Assembly: GCF_001421415.1 (NCBI RefSeq) | Contig: NZ_LMKH01000036.1 | Span: 196,611 to 260,610 of the forward strand | Direction of reading: 5' to 3' | DNA from: Sphingomonas sp. Leaf208 | Lineage (GTDB): Bacteria; Pseudomonadota; Alphaproteobacteria; Sphingomonadales; Sphingomonadaceae | DNA: 64,000 nt | Part shown: piece by piece, positions 52,781-62,003 of the stretch | Position numbering within the stretch: the first letter of the stretch is position 1 | How the letters are laid out: every line of letters starts with the position of its first letter | The notes under the pieces: model-generated | Databases searched by the model: none | What the model saw: the letters and a program-made list of their open reading frames with translations, nothing else | What the model was told of the DNA's origin: nothing | Made by a program: the position numbers and the translations under genes

Positions 52781-53847
52781 TATGCGTCCTTCATGATCTT
52801 TTTCAGGGCTTCGCCGATGCGAACCGGCCCCGGGAAATAGGCCCATTCGAGGCTGTGCGGGTACGGCGTGTCGAACCCGGTCACGCGCTCGATCGGCGCC
52901 TCGAGATGGTAGAAACAGCGTTCCTGGACGATCGCCGACAGCTCGGCGCCGAACCCGCTGGTGCGTGTCGCCTCGTGGACGATCATGCAGCGACCGGTCT
53001 TCTTCACCGACGCCTCGATCGTCTCGATGTCGAGCGGAACAAGCGTGCGCAAGTCGACGATCTCGGCGTCGATGCCGGCCTCGGCGACGACGGCTGCGCA
53101 GACATGGACCATCGTGCCGTAGGCAAGGATGGTGAGCGCCTCGCCCGCACGGACGATCTTCGCCTTGCCGAGCTCGATCTTGTAGTAGCCGGTCGGGACT
53201 TCGCCTGCGGGGTGCTTCGACCAGTTCTGCGACGGGCGATCCCAGTATCCGTCGAACGGGCCGTTATAGATGCGCTTGGGCTCGAAGAAGAGCGTCGGAT
53301 CATTGTCCTCGATCGCGGCGATCAGCAGGCCCTTGGCGTCATAGGGCGTCGACGGGATCACCGTCTTGATGCCGGACATGTGGGTGAAGAGCCCCTCCGG
53401 CGACTGACTGTGCGTCTGGCCGCCGAAGATGCCGCCGCCGAACGGCGAACGCACCGTGATCGGCGAGGTGAACTCGCCGGCGGAACGATAGCGCAGACGC
53501 GCGGCTTCGGAGACGAGCTGGTCGAGCGCGGGGTAGATATAATCCGCGAACTGGATTTCGGGGACCGGGCGCAGGCCGTACGCACCCATCCCGACCGCGA
53601 CGCCGATGATGCCGCATTCGGTGATCGGGGTGTCGAACACGCGGGTCTTGCCGTGCTTGGCCTGAAGGCCGGCGGTCGCGCGGAAGACGCCGCCGAAATA
53701 GCCGACGTCCTCGCCCATGACGATCACGTCGGGGTCGCGCTCCATCATGATATCCATGGCGGAGTTGATCGCCTGGATCATGTTCATGCGGGTGGTGGGC
53801 TCGGCGTCCGTTGCCTCGGACTCGGGTGCCTCGATCATGTCGCTCAT
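52780..53847 (-). CDS. bkdA2: Branched-chain alpha-keto acid dehydrogenase E1 beta subunit
   Basis: The 355-residue beta chain of the thiamine-diphosphate E1. Signatures are MNMIQAINSAMDIMMERDP, VIVMGEDVGYFGGVFRATAG (the Glu that activates TPP), FDTPITECGIIGVAVGMGAYG, RSPFGGGIFGGQTHSQSPEG and the transketolase C-domain EIVDLRTLVPLDIETIEASVKKTGR. The GGGIFGGQTHSQSPE segment is typical of the branched-chain, not the pyruvate, enzyme. The start is ATG 53847, overlapping the E1 alpha stop by 4 bp (ATGA). The genes are arranged alpha-beta-E2 with overlaps, ensuring stoichiometric expression. Confidence 0.94.
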   Translation of the reverse strand: MSDMIEAPESEATDAEPTTRMNMIQAINSAMDIMMERDPDVIVMGEDVGYFGGVFRATAGLQAKHGKTRVFDTPITECGIIGVAVGMGAYGLRPVPEIQFADYIYPALDQLVSEAARLRYRSAGEFTSPITVRSPFGGGIFGGQTHSQSPEGLFTHMSGIKTVIPSTPYDAKGLLIAAIEDNDPTLFFEPKRIYNGPFDGYWDRPSQNWSKHPAGEVPTGYYKIELGKAKIVRAGEALTILAYGTMVHVCAAVVAEAGIDAEIVDLRTLVPLDIETIEASVKKTGRCMIVHEATRTSGFGAELSAIVQERCFYHLEAPIERVTGFDTPYPHSLEWAYFPGPVRIGEALKKIMKDA

Positions 53848-55139
53848 GCCTTGCGATCCCATGGGCGGCCGCTGGCCGTTTCTTCGTCGAGCATTTGCTG
53901 GCGCTGCTCCTTCAGATGCCAAGGCAGTTCCTCGAATACGCCGTCGAACAGCGATTCGAGCGGCTGGTGCAGGCCGTGGCCGAGGATGCCGTTCTTCTCG
54001 GCTTCCTTCTGCGCAGCCTTGACCTGCTCGGCGAGTTCCTTGTCCTGCGCGGCGTGGCGCTCCTCGTCCCATTCGCCGATCGCGATGAGGTGGTCCTTGA
54101 GACGCTTGATCGGGTCGCCGAGTGGCCAGGCATTGGGTTCGCCTTCGCTACGATACTGGCCGGGATCGTCGGAGGTCGAATGGCCCTCCGCGCGGTAGGT
54201 GAAGTGCTCGATCAGCGTCGGGCCCTGGTTGGTGCGCGCGCGTTCGGCGGCCCATTCGGTCGCGGCGTAGACCGCCAGCGCATCGTTGCCGTCGACCCGA
54301 AGTCCGGCGATGCCGTAGCCGACCGCGCGCGCCGCGAACGTCGTCGCCTCGGCACCCGCGAACCCGGAGAAGCTGGAGATCGCCCACTGGTTGTTGACGA
54401 CGTTGAAGATCACCGGCGCGCGGTAGACCGCGGCGAACGTGCAGGCCGAGTGGAAGTCGCCCTCCGCGGTCGAGCCTTCGCCGCACCACGTCGCGGCGAT
54501 GCGCGTGTCGCCCTTGGCAGCGGAGGCCATCGCCCAGCCGACCGCCTGCGGATACTGGGTCGTCAGGTTGCCCGAGATCGAGAAGAACCCGGCTTCCTTG
54601 ACCGAATACATGATCGGCAGCTGCTTGCCGCCGAGCCGGTCCGCGGTGTTCGAATAGATCTGGTTCATCATGTCGACGAGGCTCCAGCCCCGTGCGATCA
54701 GCAGCCCCTGCTGGCGATACGAGGGGAAGCACATGTCCTCGTAATCGAGCGCGTACGCCGCCGCGACCGCGACCGCCTCCTCGCCGAGCGCCTTCATGTA
54801 GAAGCTGGTCTTGCCCTGGCGCTGTGCGCGGAACATGCGTTCGTCGAACGCGCGGAGCAGCGCCATGCTGCGCAACATGCGGCGCATCACGTCAGGCGAC
54901 AGCTTGGGGTCCCAGGGGCCGACCGCGTTGCCGTCGTCATCGAGCACGCGGACCAACGTATAGGCGAGATCGATAAAGTCGGACGCCTTGTCGGCGGTGT
55001 CGGGGCGGCGCGCCTCGCCAGCGGGCGGCACGTCGACTTCGGCGAAGTCCACCGCGTCGCCGGGGCGGAACTTCGGCTCGGGGATATGCAGCGTAAGTGG
55101 CTGCAAATTGGCGCGCGGATGCTCGCTTGCCATCGTCAT
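53844..55139 (-). CDS. bkdA1: Branched-chain alpha-keto acid dehydrogenase E1 alpha subunit
   Basis: The 431-residue alpha chain that decarboxylates the 2-oxo acids from Val, Leu and Ile with thiamine diphosphate. FYMKALGEEAVAVAAAYALD, FPSYRQQGLLIARG, the TPP motif WCGEGSTAEGDFHSACTFAA...VNNQWAIS (about 219-255) and the Ser-containing phosphorylation-loop-like TYRAEGHSTSDDP are the standard landmarks. The N-terminal 60 residues are longer than in E1p, as usual for the BCKDH alpha chain. First gene of the bkd operon; ATG 55139 follows GGAGATGGA. The 132-bp gap upstream holds the promoter. Confidence 0.94.
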   Translation of the reverse strand: MTMASEHPRANLQPLTLHIPEPKFRPGDAVDFAEVDVPPAGEARRPDTADKASDFIDLAYTLVRVLDDDGNAVGPWDPKLSPDVMRRMLRSMALLRAFDERMFRAQRQGKTSFYMKALGEEAVAVAAAYALDYEDMCFPSYRQQGLLIARGWSLVDMMNQIYSNTADRLGGKQLPIMYSVKEAGFFSISGNLTTQYPQAVGWAMASAAKGDTRIAATWCGEGSTAEGDFHSACTFAAVYRAPVIFNVVNNQWAISSFSGFAGAEATTFAARAVGYGIAGLRVDGNDALAVYAATEWAAERARTNQGPTLIEHFTYRAEGHSTSDDPGQYRSEGEPNAWPLGDPIKRLKDHLIAIGEWDEERHAAQDKELAEQVKAAQKEAEKNGILGHGLHQPLESLFDGVFEELPWHLKEQRQQMLDEETASGRPWDRKA

Positions 55140-55271
55140 TCCATCTCCATGAGGCCGCTGTGACCGCGGAACACTCTTACCGAGGCTTGTTATTAAATTT
55201 CAACGCAGATTGCGAGGGGGAGTTGCGCATTCACGATGTGCCGCGCGGATTTTTCTCCCCCTCCGCAGAAT

Positions 55272-56291
55272 TTAGCCGCCGACGGTCTGCTCGATCACGC
55301 CGAAGATCGGATGGCGCTTGTCGTCCTCCGCCCAGATACGGACGACGTCGCCCTGCTTGAGGAACGGCGTGACGGGCTTGCCACCCTTGATGGTTTCGAT
55401 CGTCCGCACTTCGGCGAGGCAGGAATAGCCGACGCCGCCCTCGGCAACCGACTTGCCCGGACCGCCATCGGCACCGCGGTTCGAGACAGTGCCCGAGCCG
55501 ACGATCGTCCCCGCGCCCAGCTTCCGGGTCTTGGCGGCGTGGGCGACGAGCGTACCGAAGTCGAACGTCATGTCCTCGCCGGCCTCGGCGCGACCGAGCG
55601 GCTGGCCGTTGAGGTCGACCATCAGTTTCCGATGCAGCTTGCCGTCCTTCCACCAGTCGCCGAGCGAGTCGGGGGTGACGAAGACGGGCGAGAACGCGCT
55701 GGCCGGCTTCGACTGGAAGAAGCCGAAGCCCTTGCCGAGTTCGCCGGGGATCAGGTTGCGCAAGGACACGTCGTTGGTCAGCCCGACCAGCAGGATCGCC
55801 GCCAACGCCTCGTTGCGACTCGCGCCGAGCGGCACGTCGCCGGTGACAACGACCACCTCGGCCTCCATGTCGCAACCCCAGGACTCGTCAGCGAGCGGGA
55901 TCGGATCGCGCGGACCCAGGAACCCGTCCGAGCCGCCTTGGTACATCAGCGGGTCATGCCAGAAACTGTCGGGCATCTCCGCCGCGCGCGCCTGTCGCAC
56001 GAGCGCAACATGATTCACGTATGCCGAGCCATCCGCCCATTGATACGCCCGTGGCAGAGGCGACTCGGCGTCATGCTCGTGGAAGCGGCGCATCGGGATC
56101 ATCTCGTGCTCGAGATCGGTCGACAAATTCTTGAGGTCGATCGAAAGCCGGTCCCAGTCGTCGAGCGCGGCCTGCAGCGTCGGCGCGATGTGGCTCGCAT
56201 CGGCATACCAGGCGAGGTCGTTGGAGACGACCACGAGCTTGCCGTCTCGTCCACGGATGGTGTCGGGATGCTTCAGGCTGGCCAGTTTCAT
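55272..56291 (-). CDS. Fumarylacetoacetate hydrolase family protein
   Basis: A 339-residue cytosolic Mg2+/Ca2+-dependent hydrolase of the FAH superfamily. Metal ligands are recognisable in EAEVVVVTGDVP (E-x-E, about 142) and LTNDVSLRNLIPGELGKGFGFFQSKPASAFSPVFVTP, with GTVSNRGADGGPGKS near the end. The length and N-terminal region (KLASLKHPDTIRGRDGKLVVV) match the branch that includes true fumarylacetoacetase-like proteins in Tyr or homogentisate degradation. No hmgA or maiA lies nearby, so the substrate is open. It lies upstream of the bkd operon on the same strand, 132 bp away. Confidence 0.88.
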   Translation of the reverse strand: MKLASLKHPDTIRGRDGKLVVVSNDLAWYADASHIAPTLQAALDDWDRLSIDLKNLSTDLEHEMIPMRRFHEHDAESPLPRAYQWADGSAYVNHVALVRQARAAEMPDSFWHDPLMYQGGSDGFLGPRDPIPLADESWGCDMEAEVVVVTGDVPLGASRNEALAAILLVGLTNDVSLRNLIPGELGKGFGFFQSKPASAFSPVFVTPDSLGDWWKDGKLHRKLMVDLNGQPLGRAEAGEDMTFDFGTLVAHAAKTRKLGAGTIVGSGTVSNRGADGGPGKSVAEGGVGYSCLAEVRTIETIKGGKPVTPFLKQGDVVRIWAEDDKRHPIFGVIEQTVGG

Positions 56292-56442
56292 GGGGCGGAT
56301 CCTCTATATGTTTGTACGCATCCTACGCCCGTGACGGAGTTCAAGTCGAGCATGCCGCGTGCAGCAAACCTGATTTTGGTAAGAGCGGAGCCAATGTCGA
56401 CCTGATAGGTTCGAACTTGCGTAACGGTCGAGGAAGGTAAGC

Positions 56443-56673
56443 ATGCCCAGATACTTCTTCGATATCGACAACCATAAACACGTCAACGACGACGACGGCA
56501 CGAATCTGGCGGACGACGAGGAAGCACGCGTCCAGGCGGTTATCTTCGCAGGTGATTATCTCAGCGATCATCCGGGGATCGCACGCGACGGCGCTCGGTT
56601 CAGCGTAGCCGTCCGGAACGAGGCGGGCAGCGTTCTGCTCACGGTCACGGTGACGATCGACGAAACGAGCTAG
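56443..56673 (+). CDS. DUF6894 family small protein
   Basis: A 76-residue soluble acidic protein. MPRYFFDIDNHKHVNDDDGTNLADDEEA and the C-terminal SVAVRNEAGSVLLTVTVTIDET are the DUF6894 signature (M-P-R-Y-F-F-D ... D-x-x-G-x-x-L). These proteins are abundant in Rhizobiales and Sphingomonadales, with no established function. The ATG is preceded by GAGGAAGGTAAGC. Divergent from the FAH gene with a 151-bp promoter region. Confidence 0.85.
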   Translation: MPRYFFDIDNHKHVNDDDGTNLADDEEARVQAVIFAGDYLSDHPGIARDGARFSVAVRNEAGSVLLTVTVTIDETS

Positions 56674-56850
56674 CCGAACGGCTGGCCTCGTTTTTCGCCA
56701 CGGTCCCGGCAATCGGGCGCATAAATGTCATAACATGGGTTTTGTCGGCACGGTCAATCCTGGGATAAGGTGCGTATTGTTGCAACGCGCTATTCCAGAG
56801 AGGGTGACAGCGAGAAACGAGTGCTCCTGCACTGGATGCGGAGAGTGCAC

Positions 56851-57585
56851 GTGGATATCTCCACCGTGACTGAGAAGGTGTTACGGAAGTTCGAATCGCG
56901 GATGGCGATGGGTGCGGACGATCGCGCGCAGATCGCGGCCTTGCCGTTCAAGGTGCGGACGATCGATGCGTCGACCTATATGCTGCGCGAGGGCCAGCGT
57001 CCGACGCGGTGCGCTTTCATTCTCGAGGGGCTGGCCTATCGGCAGAAGCTGACGCCGAACGGCGAGCGCGAGATCGTGTCGATCCTGATGCCGGGCGAGT
57101 TCGTCGATCTGCAGAACCTGTTCCTCGATGAGTCCGATCATGACATCCAGGCACTGACGCGGCTGACGCTCGCCGAAGTGCCGATCGCGGCATTGCGTCT
57201 TTTCATCGAGGCGTGTCCGGCGGCGGGCCAGGCGTTGTGGATCGATGCGCTGGTCGAGTCGTCGATTCACCGCGAGTGGCTGCTAAATGTCGGACGGCGC
57301 AATGCGCGGAGCCGGCTGGCGCATTTGCTGTGTGAATTTTCGGTGCGGTTCCAGAAATCGACGCTTGCCGATGCGATGGCGTATGAGTTGCCGATGACGC
57401 AGGAGCAGTTGGGCGATGCGCTTGGGCTCACCCCCGTACACGTCAATCGCGTGCTGAAATCGCTCGAGACCGACGGCCTGATCGCGCGCAAGAAGCGCCA
57501 GGTGAGCGTGATCGACTGGCCCCGCCTGCGCGATGCCGCCGAGTTCAACGAGCGCTATCTGCACCTCGGCCAGATCCGCCGCTGA
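56851..57585 (+). CDS. Crp/Fnr family transcriptional regulator
   Basis: A 244-residue regulator with an N-terminal cyclic-nucleotide-type effector domain (residues about 15-130; TYMLREGQRPTRCAFILEGLAYRQKL and IVSILMPGEFVDLQNLFL) and a C-terminal winged helix (HLLCEFSVRFQK, YELPMTQEQLGDALGLTPVHVNRVLKSLETDGLIARKKRQ). There is no N-terminal Cys cluster, so it is not an oxygen-sensing Fnr; it resembles the sphingomonad and rhizobial group with unknown ligand. I chose GTG 56851 behind GGAGAG; an in-frame start at 56770 would add 27 residues. No target genes can be named. Confidence 0.88.
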   Translation: MDISTVTEKVLRKFESRMAMGADDRAQIAALPFKVRTIDASTYMLREGQRPTRCAFILEGLAYRQKLTPNGEREIVSILMPGEFVDLQNLFLDESDHDIQALTRLTLAEVPIAALRLFIEACPAAGQALWIDALVESSIHREWLLNVGRRNARSRLAHLLCEFSVRFQKSTLADAMAYELPMTQEQLGDALGLTPVHVNRVLKSLETDGLIARKKRQVSVIDWPRLRDAAEFNERYLHLGQIRR

Positions 57586-57810
57586 CCCCGCCATGGGTGC
57601 AAAAAGGGGCGAAGGTTGACTTTTCGACCGTGATACGCCAGATGGCCGCTATCGAGGCGTAATGCAGCGTGATTGGACCCTAGCCGGTCTTAGCTCCGCC
57701 TCGGTCGTTTCCAACGGGCTTCCCTTTTCACGCGGGGTGTCAAAACACCACCGCCCCTCGCGCGTCCTTGTGTGGATTCGCGAGCCCGGCATCTATTTGA
57801 GAGACTATTC

Positions 57811-59250
57811 ATGTCATTTGCAAACCTCGGCCTCGCCGAGCCGCTCGTCCGTGCGCTCGAAGCCAAGGGCTATACCGAGCCGACGCCGATCCAGGCCCAG
57901 TCGATCCCGATCCTACTCGAAGGCGGCGATCTGCTCGGCATCGCGCAGACCGGCACCGGCAAGACCGCGGCGTTCGTGCTGCCGTCGATCCAGCGCCTGA
58001 CCGAAACCCAGAAGCGCGTCCTGCCGACGCATTGCCGCATGCTGGTGCTCGCGCCGACGCGCGAACTTGCCAGCCAGATCGCCGACAGCGCCCGCGCCTA
58101 CGGCCAGTTCAGCAAGATGTCGGTGACGACCGTGTTCGGCGGCACCAGCATCAACAAGAACCGCCAGGACCTGAGCCGCGGCGTCGACATCCTCGTCGCC
58201 ACGCCGGGCCGCCTGATCGACCTGATCGAGCAGGGCTTCTGCAACCTGTCGATGATCGAGATCCTCGTGCTCGACGAGGCCGACCAGATGATGGACCTCG
58301 GCTTCATCCACGCGCTGAAGAAGATCGTTCGCATGCTGCCGAAGAAGCGCCAGACTCTGTTCTTCTCGGCGACGATGCCGGTCGCGATCCGCGAGCTGGC
58401 CAGCCAGTTCCTGCTCGACCCGAAGACGGTGTCGGTGAAGCCGGCTGCGACGACTGCCGAGCGCGTCGACCAGTATGTCACCTTCTGCAACCAGTCGGAA
58501 AAGCAGGCGCTGCTGACGATCACGCTGGCCGATCCGGCGATCGACCGTGCGCTCGTGTTCACGCGCACCAAGCATGGCGCGGACCGCGTCGTGAAGCTGC
58601 TCGCCGGCAACGGCATCGCCTCAAACGCGATCCACGGCAACAAGAGCCAGGGCCAGCGCGAGCGGGCACTCGGCGAGTTCAAGCAGGGAAAGGTCAAGGT
58701 CCTGATCGCGACCGACATCGCCGCACGCGGCATCGACGTCTCGGGCGTTTCGCACGTCATCAACTTCGAGCTGCCGAACGTCGCCGAGCAGTATGTCCAC
58801 CGCATCGGCCGTACCGCGCGTGCGGGCGCCAGCGGCATCGCCGTCGCGTTCTGCGCGGATGACGAGAAGGCCTACCTGCGCGACATCGAGCGGATCACCC
58901 GCCAGAAGGTCCAGGTCCGGTCGCTGCCGGACGATTTCGTCAACCTGTCGAACCAGATCAAGCAGACGCGCGTGAAGACGATGGGCGCCGACCCCGAGGT
59001 CCGGATCGACCGTCCGCGCGATCCGGCACGTCCGCGCGCGACGCATTCGCCGCGGGCGACCGGGACGACCGGTCGCAACTATGCGGGTGCGAGCCGTGGT
59101 GGCCAGGGTGGCGGCGGCGGTCAGGGCGGCGGCGGTCGTCCGCAGGGCGGTGGTCGTCCCGGCGGCCAGGGCGGCGGTGGCCGTCCGGCTGGCGGCGGCG
59201 GTGGTGGCCGTGGTCCGAGCCGCGGCGCGGGCCCGAGCTCGGCACGCTAA
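57811..59250 (+). CDS. DEAD/DEAH box RNA helicase (RhlE-like)
   Basis: A 479-residue ATP-dependent RNA helicase. Motifs in order are Q motif PTPIQAQSIPILLEGG, I AQTGTGKT, Ia APTRELA, Ib TPGRLID, II DEAD (VLDEADQMMDLGF), III SAT, IV VFTRTKHGADRVVKLL, V TDIAARGIDV and VI HRIGRTARAG. A basic linker is followed by a glycine/arginine-rich tail (about 425-479, many GGG and RPGG units) that should bind RNA. The start is ATG 57811 (MSFANLGL). A 225-bp gap upstream includes a CGCGGGGTG/CACC hairpin and may be a long 5' leader, as in cold-induced helicase genes. Confidence 0.94.
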   Translation: MSFANLGLAEPLVRALEAKGYTEPTPIQAQSIPILLEGGDLLGIAQTGTGKTAAFVLPSIQRLTETQKRVLPTHCRMLVLAPTRELASQIADSARAYGQFSKMSVTTVFGGTSINKNRQDLSRGVDILVATPGRLIDLIEQGFCNLSMIEILVLDEADQMMDLGFIHALKKIVRMLPKKRQTLFFSATMPVAIRELASQFLLDPKTVSVKPAATTAERVDQYVTFCNQSEKQALLTITLADPAIDRALVFTRTKHGADRVVKLLAGNGIASNAIHGNKSQGQRERALGEFKQGKVKVLIATDIAARGIDVSGVSHVINFELPNVAEQYVHRIGRTARAGASGIAVAFCADDEKAYLRDIERITRQKVQVRSLPDDFVNLSNQIKQTRVKTMGADPEVRIDRPRDPARPRATHSPRATGTTGRNYAGASRGGQGGGGGQGGGGRPQGGGRPGGQGGGGRPAGGGGGGRGPSRGAGPSSAR

Positions 59251-59307
59251 GGAGCATTCGTTCGCCTCGCGGGTTTGGTGTAGACCGGTCCCGCGAGGAG
59301 AATGCTC

Positions 59308-59574
59308 ATGGACGTTTCCACTACACCTGTCGCCGAACGCGTCGCGCGCGTGCTGGCGGGACAGCGTATCAGCGCGAATGCCGGCGGCGATGCCGAGTCG
59401 GCGTCGCGGCTGATCGACGCGGCGTGGGCGGATTATCTGCCCGATGCGCTGGCGGTGCTGAAGACGCTGCGCGAGCCTGACAGAGCGATGGCGGCGGCGG
59501 GCGATCCTGCGGTGTGGGAGGCGATGATCCTAGCGGGGATAAAGGGCGCCAAGCCGGTGACGGTGGTCCTCTAA
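59308..59574 (+). CDS. Hypothetical protein, 88 aa
   Basis: An 88-residue alpha-helical protein: ERVARVLAGQRISANAGGDAESASRLIDAAWADYLPDALAVLKTLREP...VWEAMILAGIKG. The pattern of small residues and a W-x-x-Y-L-P-D segment suggests a helical bundle. GAGGAG (59295-59300) lies 7 bp before ATG 59308 and only 1 bp before ATG 59302, so 59308 is the preferred start. It follows the helicase gene by 57 bp. No recognised family. Confidence 0.65.
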   Translation: MDVSTTPVAERVARVLAGQRISANAGGDAESASRLIDAAWADYLPDALAVLKTLREPDRAMAAAGDPAVWEAMILAGIKGAKPVTVVL

Positions 59575-59577
59575 AAA

Positions 59578-59636
59578 CTTGTTTCCCCGCGAAGGCGGGG
59601 ACCCAGTCTGGGCACCCGCCTTCGCGGGTGAACAAA
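59578..59636. repeat. Palindromic repeat, family B
   Basis: Family B stem-loop, CTTGTTTCCCCGCGAAGGCG ... CACCCGCCTTCGCGGGTGAA, just after the hypothetical gene. The stem has a compensated change (CACCCGC with GCGGGTG), which supports selection for pairing. Confidence 0.9.
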
Positions 59637-59662
59637 ATGGAGGCGACGCACCGGCCCATATA

Positions 59663-59770
59663 CACCACCCCGGCGAAGGCCGGGGCCCAGTTGGCAAGGC
59701 CGGCGTAACGAAGCGCCTTCATCCGTTACAATCGTCCCCCAACTGGGCCCCGGCCTTCGCCGGGGTGGTG
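59663..59770. repeat. Paired palindromic repeat, family A
   Basis: A two-arm family A element directly after the B copy, ending 26 bp from the nitroreductase stop. The order is B then A, as at 25030-25227. Confidence 0.92.
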
Positions 59771-59795
59771 CGCCGTTACGTCGTGACGGCTTGAA

Positions 59796-60464
59796 TCAGA
59801 CGATCACCGTCAGCCATTCCACTTCGTCCGCGCGCTCTGTGCGCAACGCATTGGCAGGCGCGCTTTTGTCCTCGTAGCCGATCGCCACGCCGCAAAAGAG
59901 CACGCGGTCTTCGGGCAGATCCAAGACCCTCCCGACCGTCTCCGGATACATCGCCCAGCATTCCTGCGGGCAGGTGGCGAGACCGGCGTCTACCGCGAGC
60001 AGCATTAGGTTTTGCAGGTACACGCCGAGGTCCGACCATTGCGGCGGGCCCATGCGGCGGTCGACTGTGCAGAAATAGGCGGCGGGGGCGCCGAAGAATT
60101 CGAAGTTCCGAGCGAACCATTTGTACCGCGCCGGCCTGTCGTCGCGGGGGATGCCGATGTGCGCGTACATCGCTTCGCCGACGGCGTAGCGGCGGTCTCG
60201 TTATGGGGCGGCAAGGTCGCGAGGGTAGACGTCGTAGGCTGGGGTTTCGTCGGTTGCGCCGGTGACGATCTTTTCAGCCATGATGGCCTTGAGCCCGGTC
60301 ATGGCGTCGCCTTGGACAATGGCGATGTGCCAAGGTTGGAGGTTGCCGCCGGTTGCTGCCCGGGAAGCTTTTATCGCGAGGTCGCGGAGGAGTGCGGGAT
60401 CGACGGGGGTGTCGAGGAAGCCTCGGACGGAGCGGCGAGCGGCTATGGCTTCGGTCACGTCCAT
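59796..60464 (-). pseudogene. Nitroreductase family protein, interrupted by an in-frame TAA
   Basis: The frame starts at ATG 60464 behind AGGAGAAACCC. It reads MDVTEAIAARRSVRGFLDTP ... SRAATGGNLQPWHIAIVQGD (FMN-binding Arg and the S-x-x-N-x-Q-P-W motif), stops at TAA (60201-60203) after residue 87, then continues in frame through RDRRYAVGEAMYAHIGIPRDD, DLGVYLQNLMLLAVDAGLATCPQECW to a normal C-terminus. Restored length is 222 residues, usual for the family. The codon is expected to be Tyr (TAC or TAT), so one base change explains it. The second half alone lacks the flavin site. Confidence 0.85.
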
Positions 60465-60489
60465 GGGTTTCTCCTAAATACCCCCCTCT

Positions 60490-60558
60490 CCGTTCGCCCT
60501 GAGCGAAGTCGAAGGGCATGAGACTCAGGGTGCTTCGACTTCGCTCAGCACGAACGGA
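60490..60558. repeat. Inverted repeat, family G
   Basis: CGTTCGCCCTGAGCGAAGTC with its mirror GACTTCGCTCAGCACGAACG around a 20-bp centre. This is a very widespread type of intergenic element in proteobacteria. It lies between hslU and the nitroreductase remnant. Confidence 0.88.
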
Positions 60559-60585
60559 TGGGGGGAAGGTTTGCCTTCCCCCCAT
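60558..60585 (-). terminator. Hairpin downstream of hslU
   Basis: TGGGGGGAAGG pairs with CCTTCCCCCCA around a 4-nt loop, 4 bp after the hslU stop codon. It has a strong stem but no T-run, as it runs directly into the family G repeat. Confidence 0.65.
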
Positions 60586-60588
60586 TAG

Positions 60589-61884
60589 TTACAGCACGAA
60601 CCGGCTCAGGTCGGTGTTGCGGGCGATTTCCTTCAGCTGGCTGTCGACATAGGCGCCGTCGATGACGAGGTTCGAGCCGCCGCGGTCCTCCGCGTTGTAG
60701 CTTACCTCCTCGAGCAGCTTCTCCATCACCGTCTGCAAACGCCGTGCGCCGATGTTCTCAATCTCCGAATTCACTTCGGCGGCGATGCGCGCGATTGCGG
60801 CGATGCCGTCTTCGGTGAACTCGATGCCGACGCCTTCGGTGGCGATCAGCGCCTTGTATTGCAGCGGCAGCGACGCCTTCGTGTCGGACAGGATCGCGAC
60901 GAAATCAGCTTCGGTGAGGCCCTTCAGTTCGACGCGGATCGGCAGGCGGCCCTGGAGTTCGGGGAGCAGGTCGCTCGGCTTGGCGACGTGGAACGCGCCC
61001 GAGGCGATGAAGAGGATGTGGTCGGTCTTCATCGGGCCGTACTTGGTCGCAACCGTCGTACCCTCAATTAGCGGGAGCAGGTCACGCTGGACGCCTTCCC
61101 GGCTGATCGAACCGCCGCGGCCATCCGCGACTGCGATCTTGTCGATCTCGTCGAGGAAGACGATGCCGTTGGCTTCGGCGTCGGCCAAGGCCGCGCGGCT
61201 GACCTCGTCCTGGTCGAGGCGCTTGTCGGCCTCTTCCTCGACGAGCTTGTCCCACGCCGCGTGCACGGTGAGCTTCCGGCGCTTCAACTGCTGGCCGCCG
61301 CCGAACGACTTCATCATCTCGCCGAGATTGATCATCTGCGGCGCGCCGCCGGGGATCTCGAACGGCGTGGTCGGCGCCTGCTCGACCTCGATCTCGACTT
61401 CGGCGTTATTGAGATGGCCGTCGAGGAAGCGCTGCTTGAAGCTCTCGCGCGTCGCTTCACTCGCGTTCTTGCCGGTGAGCGCGTCGAGCAGGCGCGACAT
61501 AGCTGCCTCCTCTGCCTTGTCCTTGACGGCGACGCGACGGCGTTCCTTTTCGAGGCGGATGGCTTCCTCGACGAGGTCGCGGGCGATCTGTTCGACGTCG
61601 CGGCCGACATAGCCGACCTCGGTGAACTTGGTTGCCTCGACCTTCACGAACGGCGCGTCGGCGAGCTTGGCGAGGCGGCGGCTGATCTCGGTCTTGCCGC
61701 AGCCGGTCGGTCCGATCATCAGGATGTTCTTGGGCGTGACCTCGTCGCGGAGGTCTTCGCTGAGCTGCTGACGGCGCCAGCGGTTGCGCATCGCGACGGC
61801 GACCGCGCGTTTCGCGGCGGCCTGGCCGATGATGTGGGCGTCGAGCGCGGCGACGATGGCCTTTGGGGTGAGCTGGTCGTTCAT
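60589..61884 (-). CDS. hslU: ATP-dependent protease ATPase subunit HslU
   Basis: The AAA+ unfoldase of the HslVU (ClpYQ) protease. The 431-residue protein has [20 protein letters not shown] at the start, Walker [20 protein letters not shown] (about 57-75), the pore loop EVGYVGRD (about 90), an inserted I domain (about 110-240), Walker [13 protein letters not shown] (about 245), and the C-terminal DLSRFVL that docks into HslV. The start is ATG 61884; the longer frame upstream translates the repeat between hslV and hslU. Second gene of hslV-hslU. Confidence 0.97.
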   Translation of the reverse strand: MNDQLTPKAIVAALDAHIIGQAAAKRAVAVAMRNRWRRQQLSEDLRDEVTPKNILMIGPTGCGKTEISRRLAKLADAPFVKVEATKFTEVGYVGRDVEQIARDLVEEAIRLEKERRRVAVKDKAEEAAMSRLLDALTGKNASEATRESFKQRFLDGHLNNAEVEIEVEQAPTTPFEIPGGAPQMINLGEMMKSFGGGQQLKRRKLTVHAAWDKLVEEEADKRLDQDEVSRAALADAEANGIVFLDEIDKIAVADGRGGSISREGVQRDLLPLIEGTTVATKYGPMKTDHILFIASGAFHVAKPSDLLPELQGRLPIRVELKGLTEADFVAILSDTKASLPLQYKALIATEGVGIEFTEDGIAAIARIAAEVNSEIENIGARRLQTVMEKLLEEVSYNAEDRGGSNLVIDGAYVDSQLKEIARNTDLSRFVL

Positions 61885-61894
61885 TTTGTTACCT

Positions 61895-62003
61895 TCTCCC
61901 CTCCCGCTCGGGAGGGGTCGGGGGAGGGCGTGGCCGCAGCGGAAGGCGTGGGTGGGGTGTATTTCAGCCCCTCCCTTAACCCCTCCCGCAAGCGGGAGGG
62001 GGA
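61895..62003. repeat. Inverted repeat, family C
   Basis: CTCCCCTCCCGCTCGGGAGG and CCCTCCCGCAAGCGGGAGGG flank GGGGGAGGGCGTGGCC and the mirror CCCTCCCTTAACC. It separates hslV from hslU and abuts the hslV stop codon. Confidence 0.9.
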
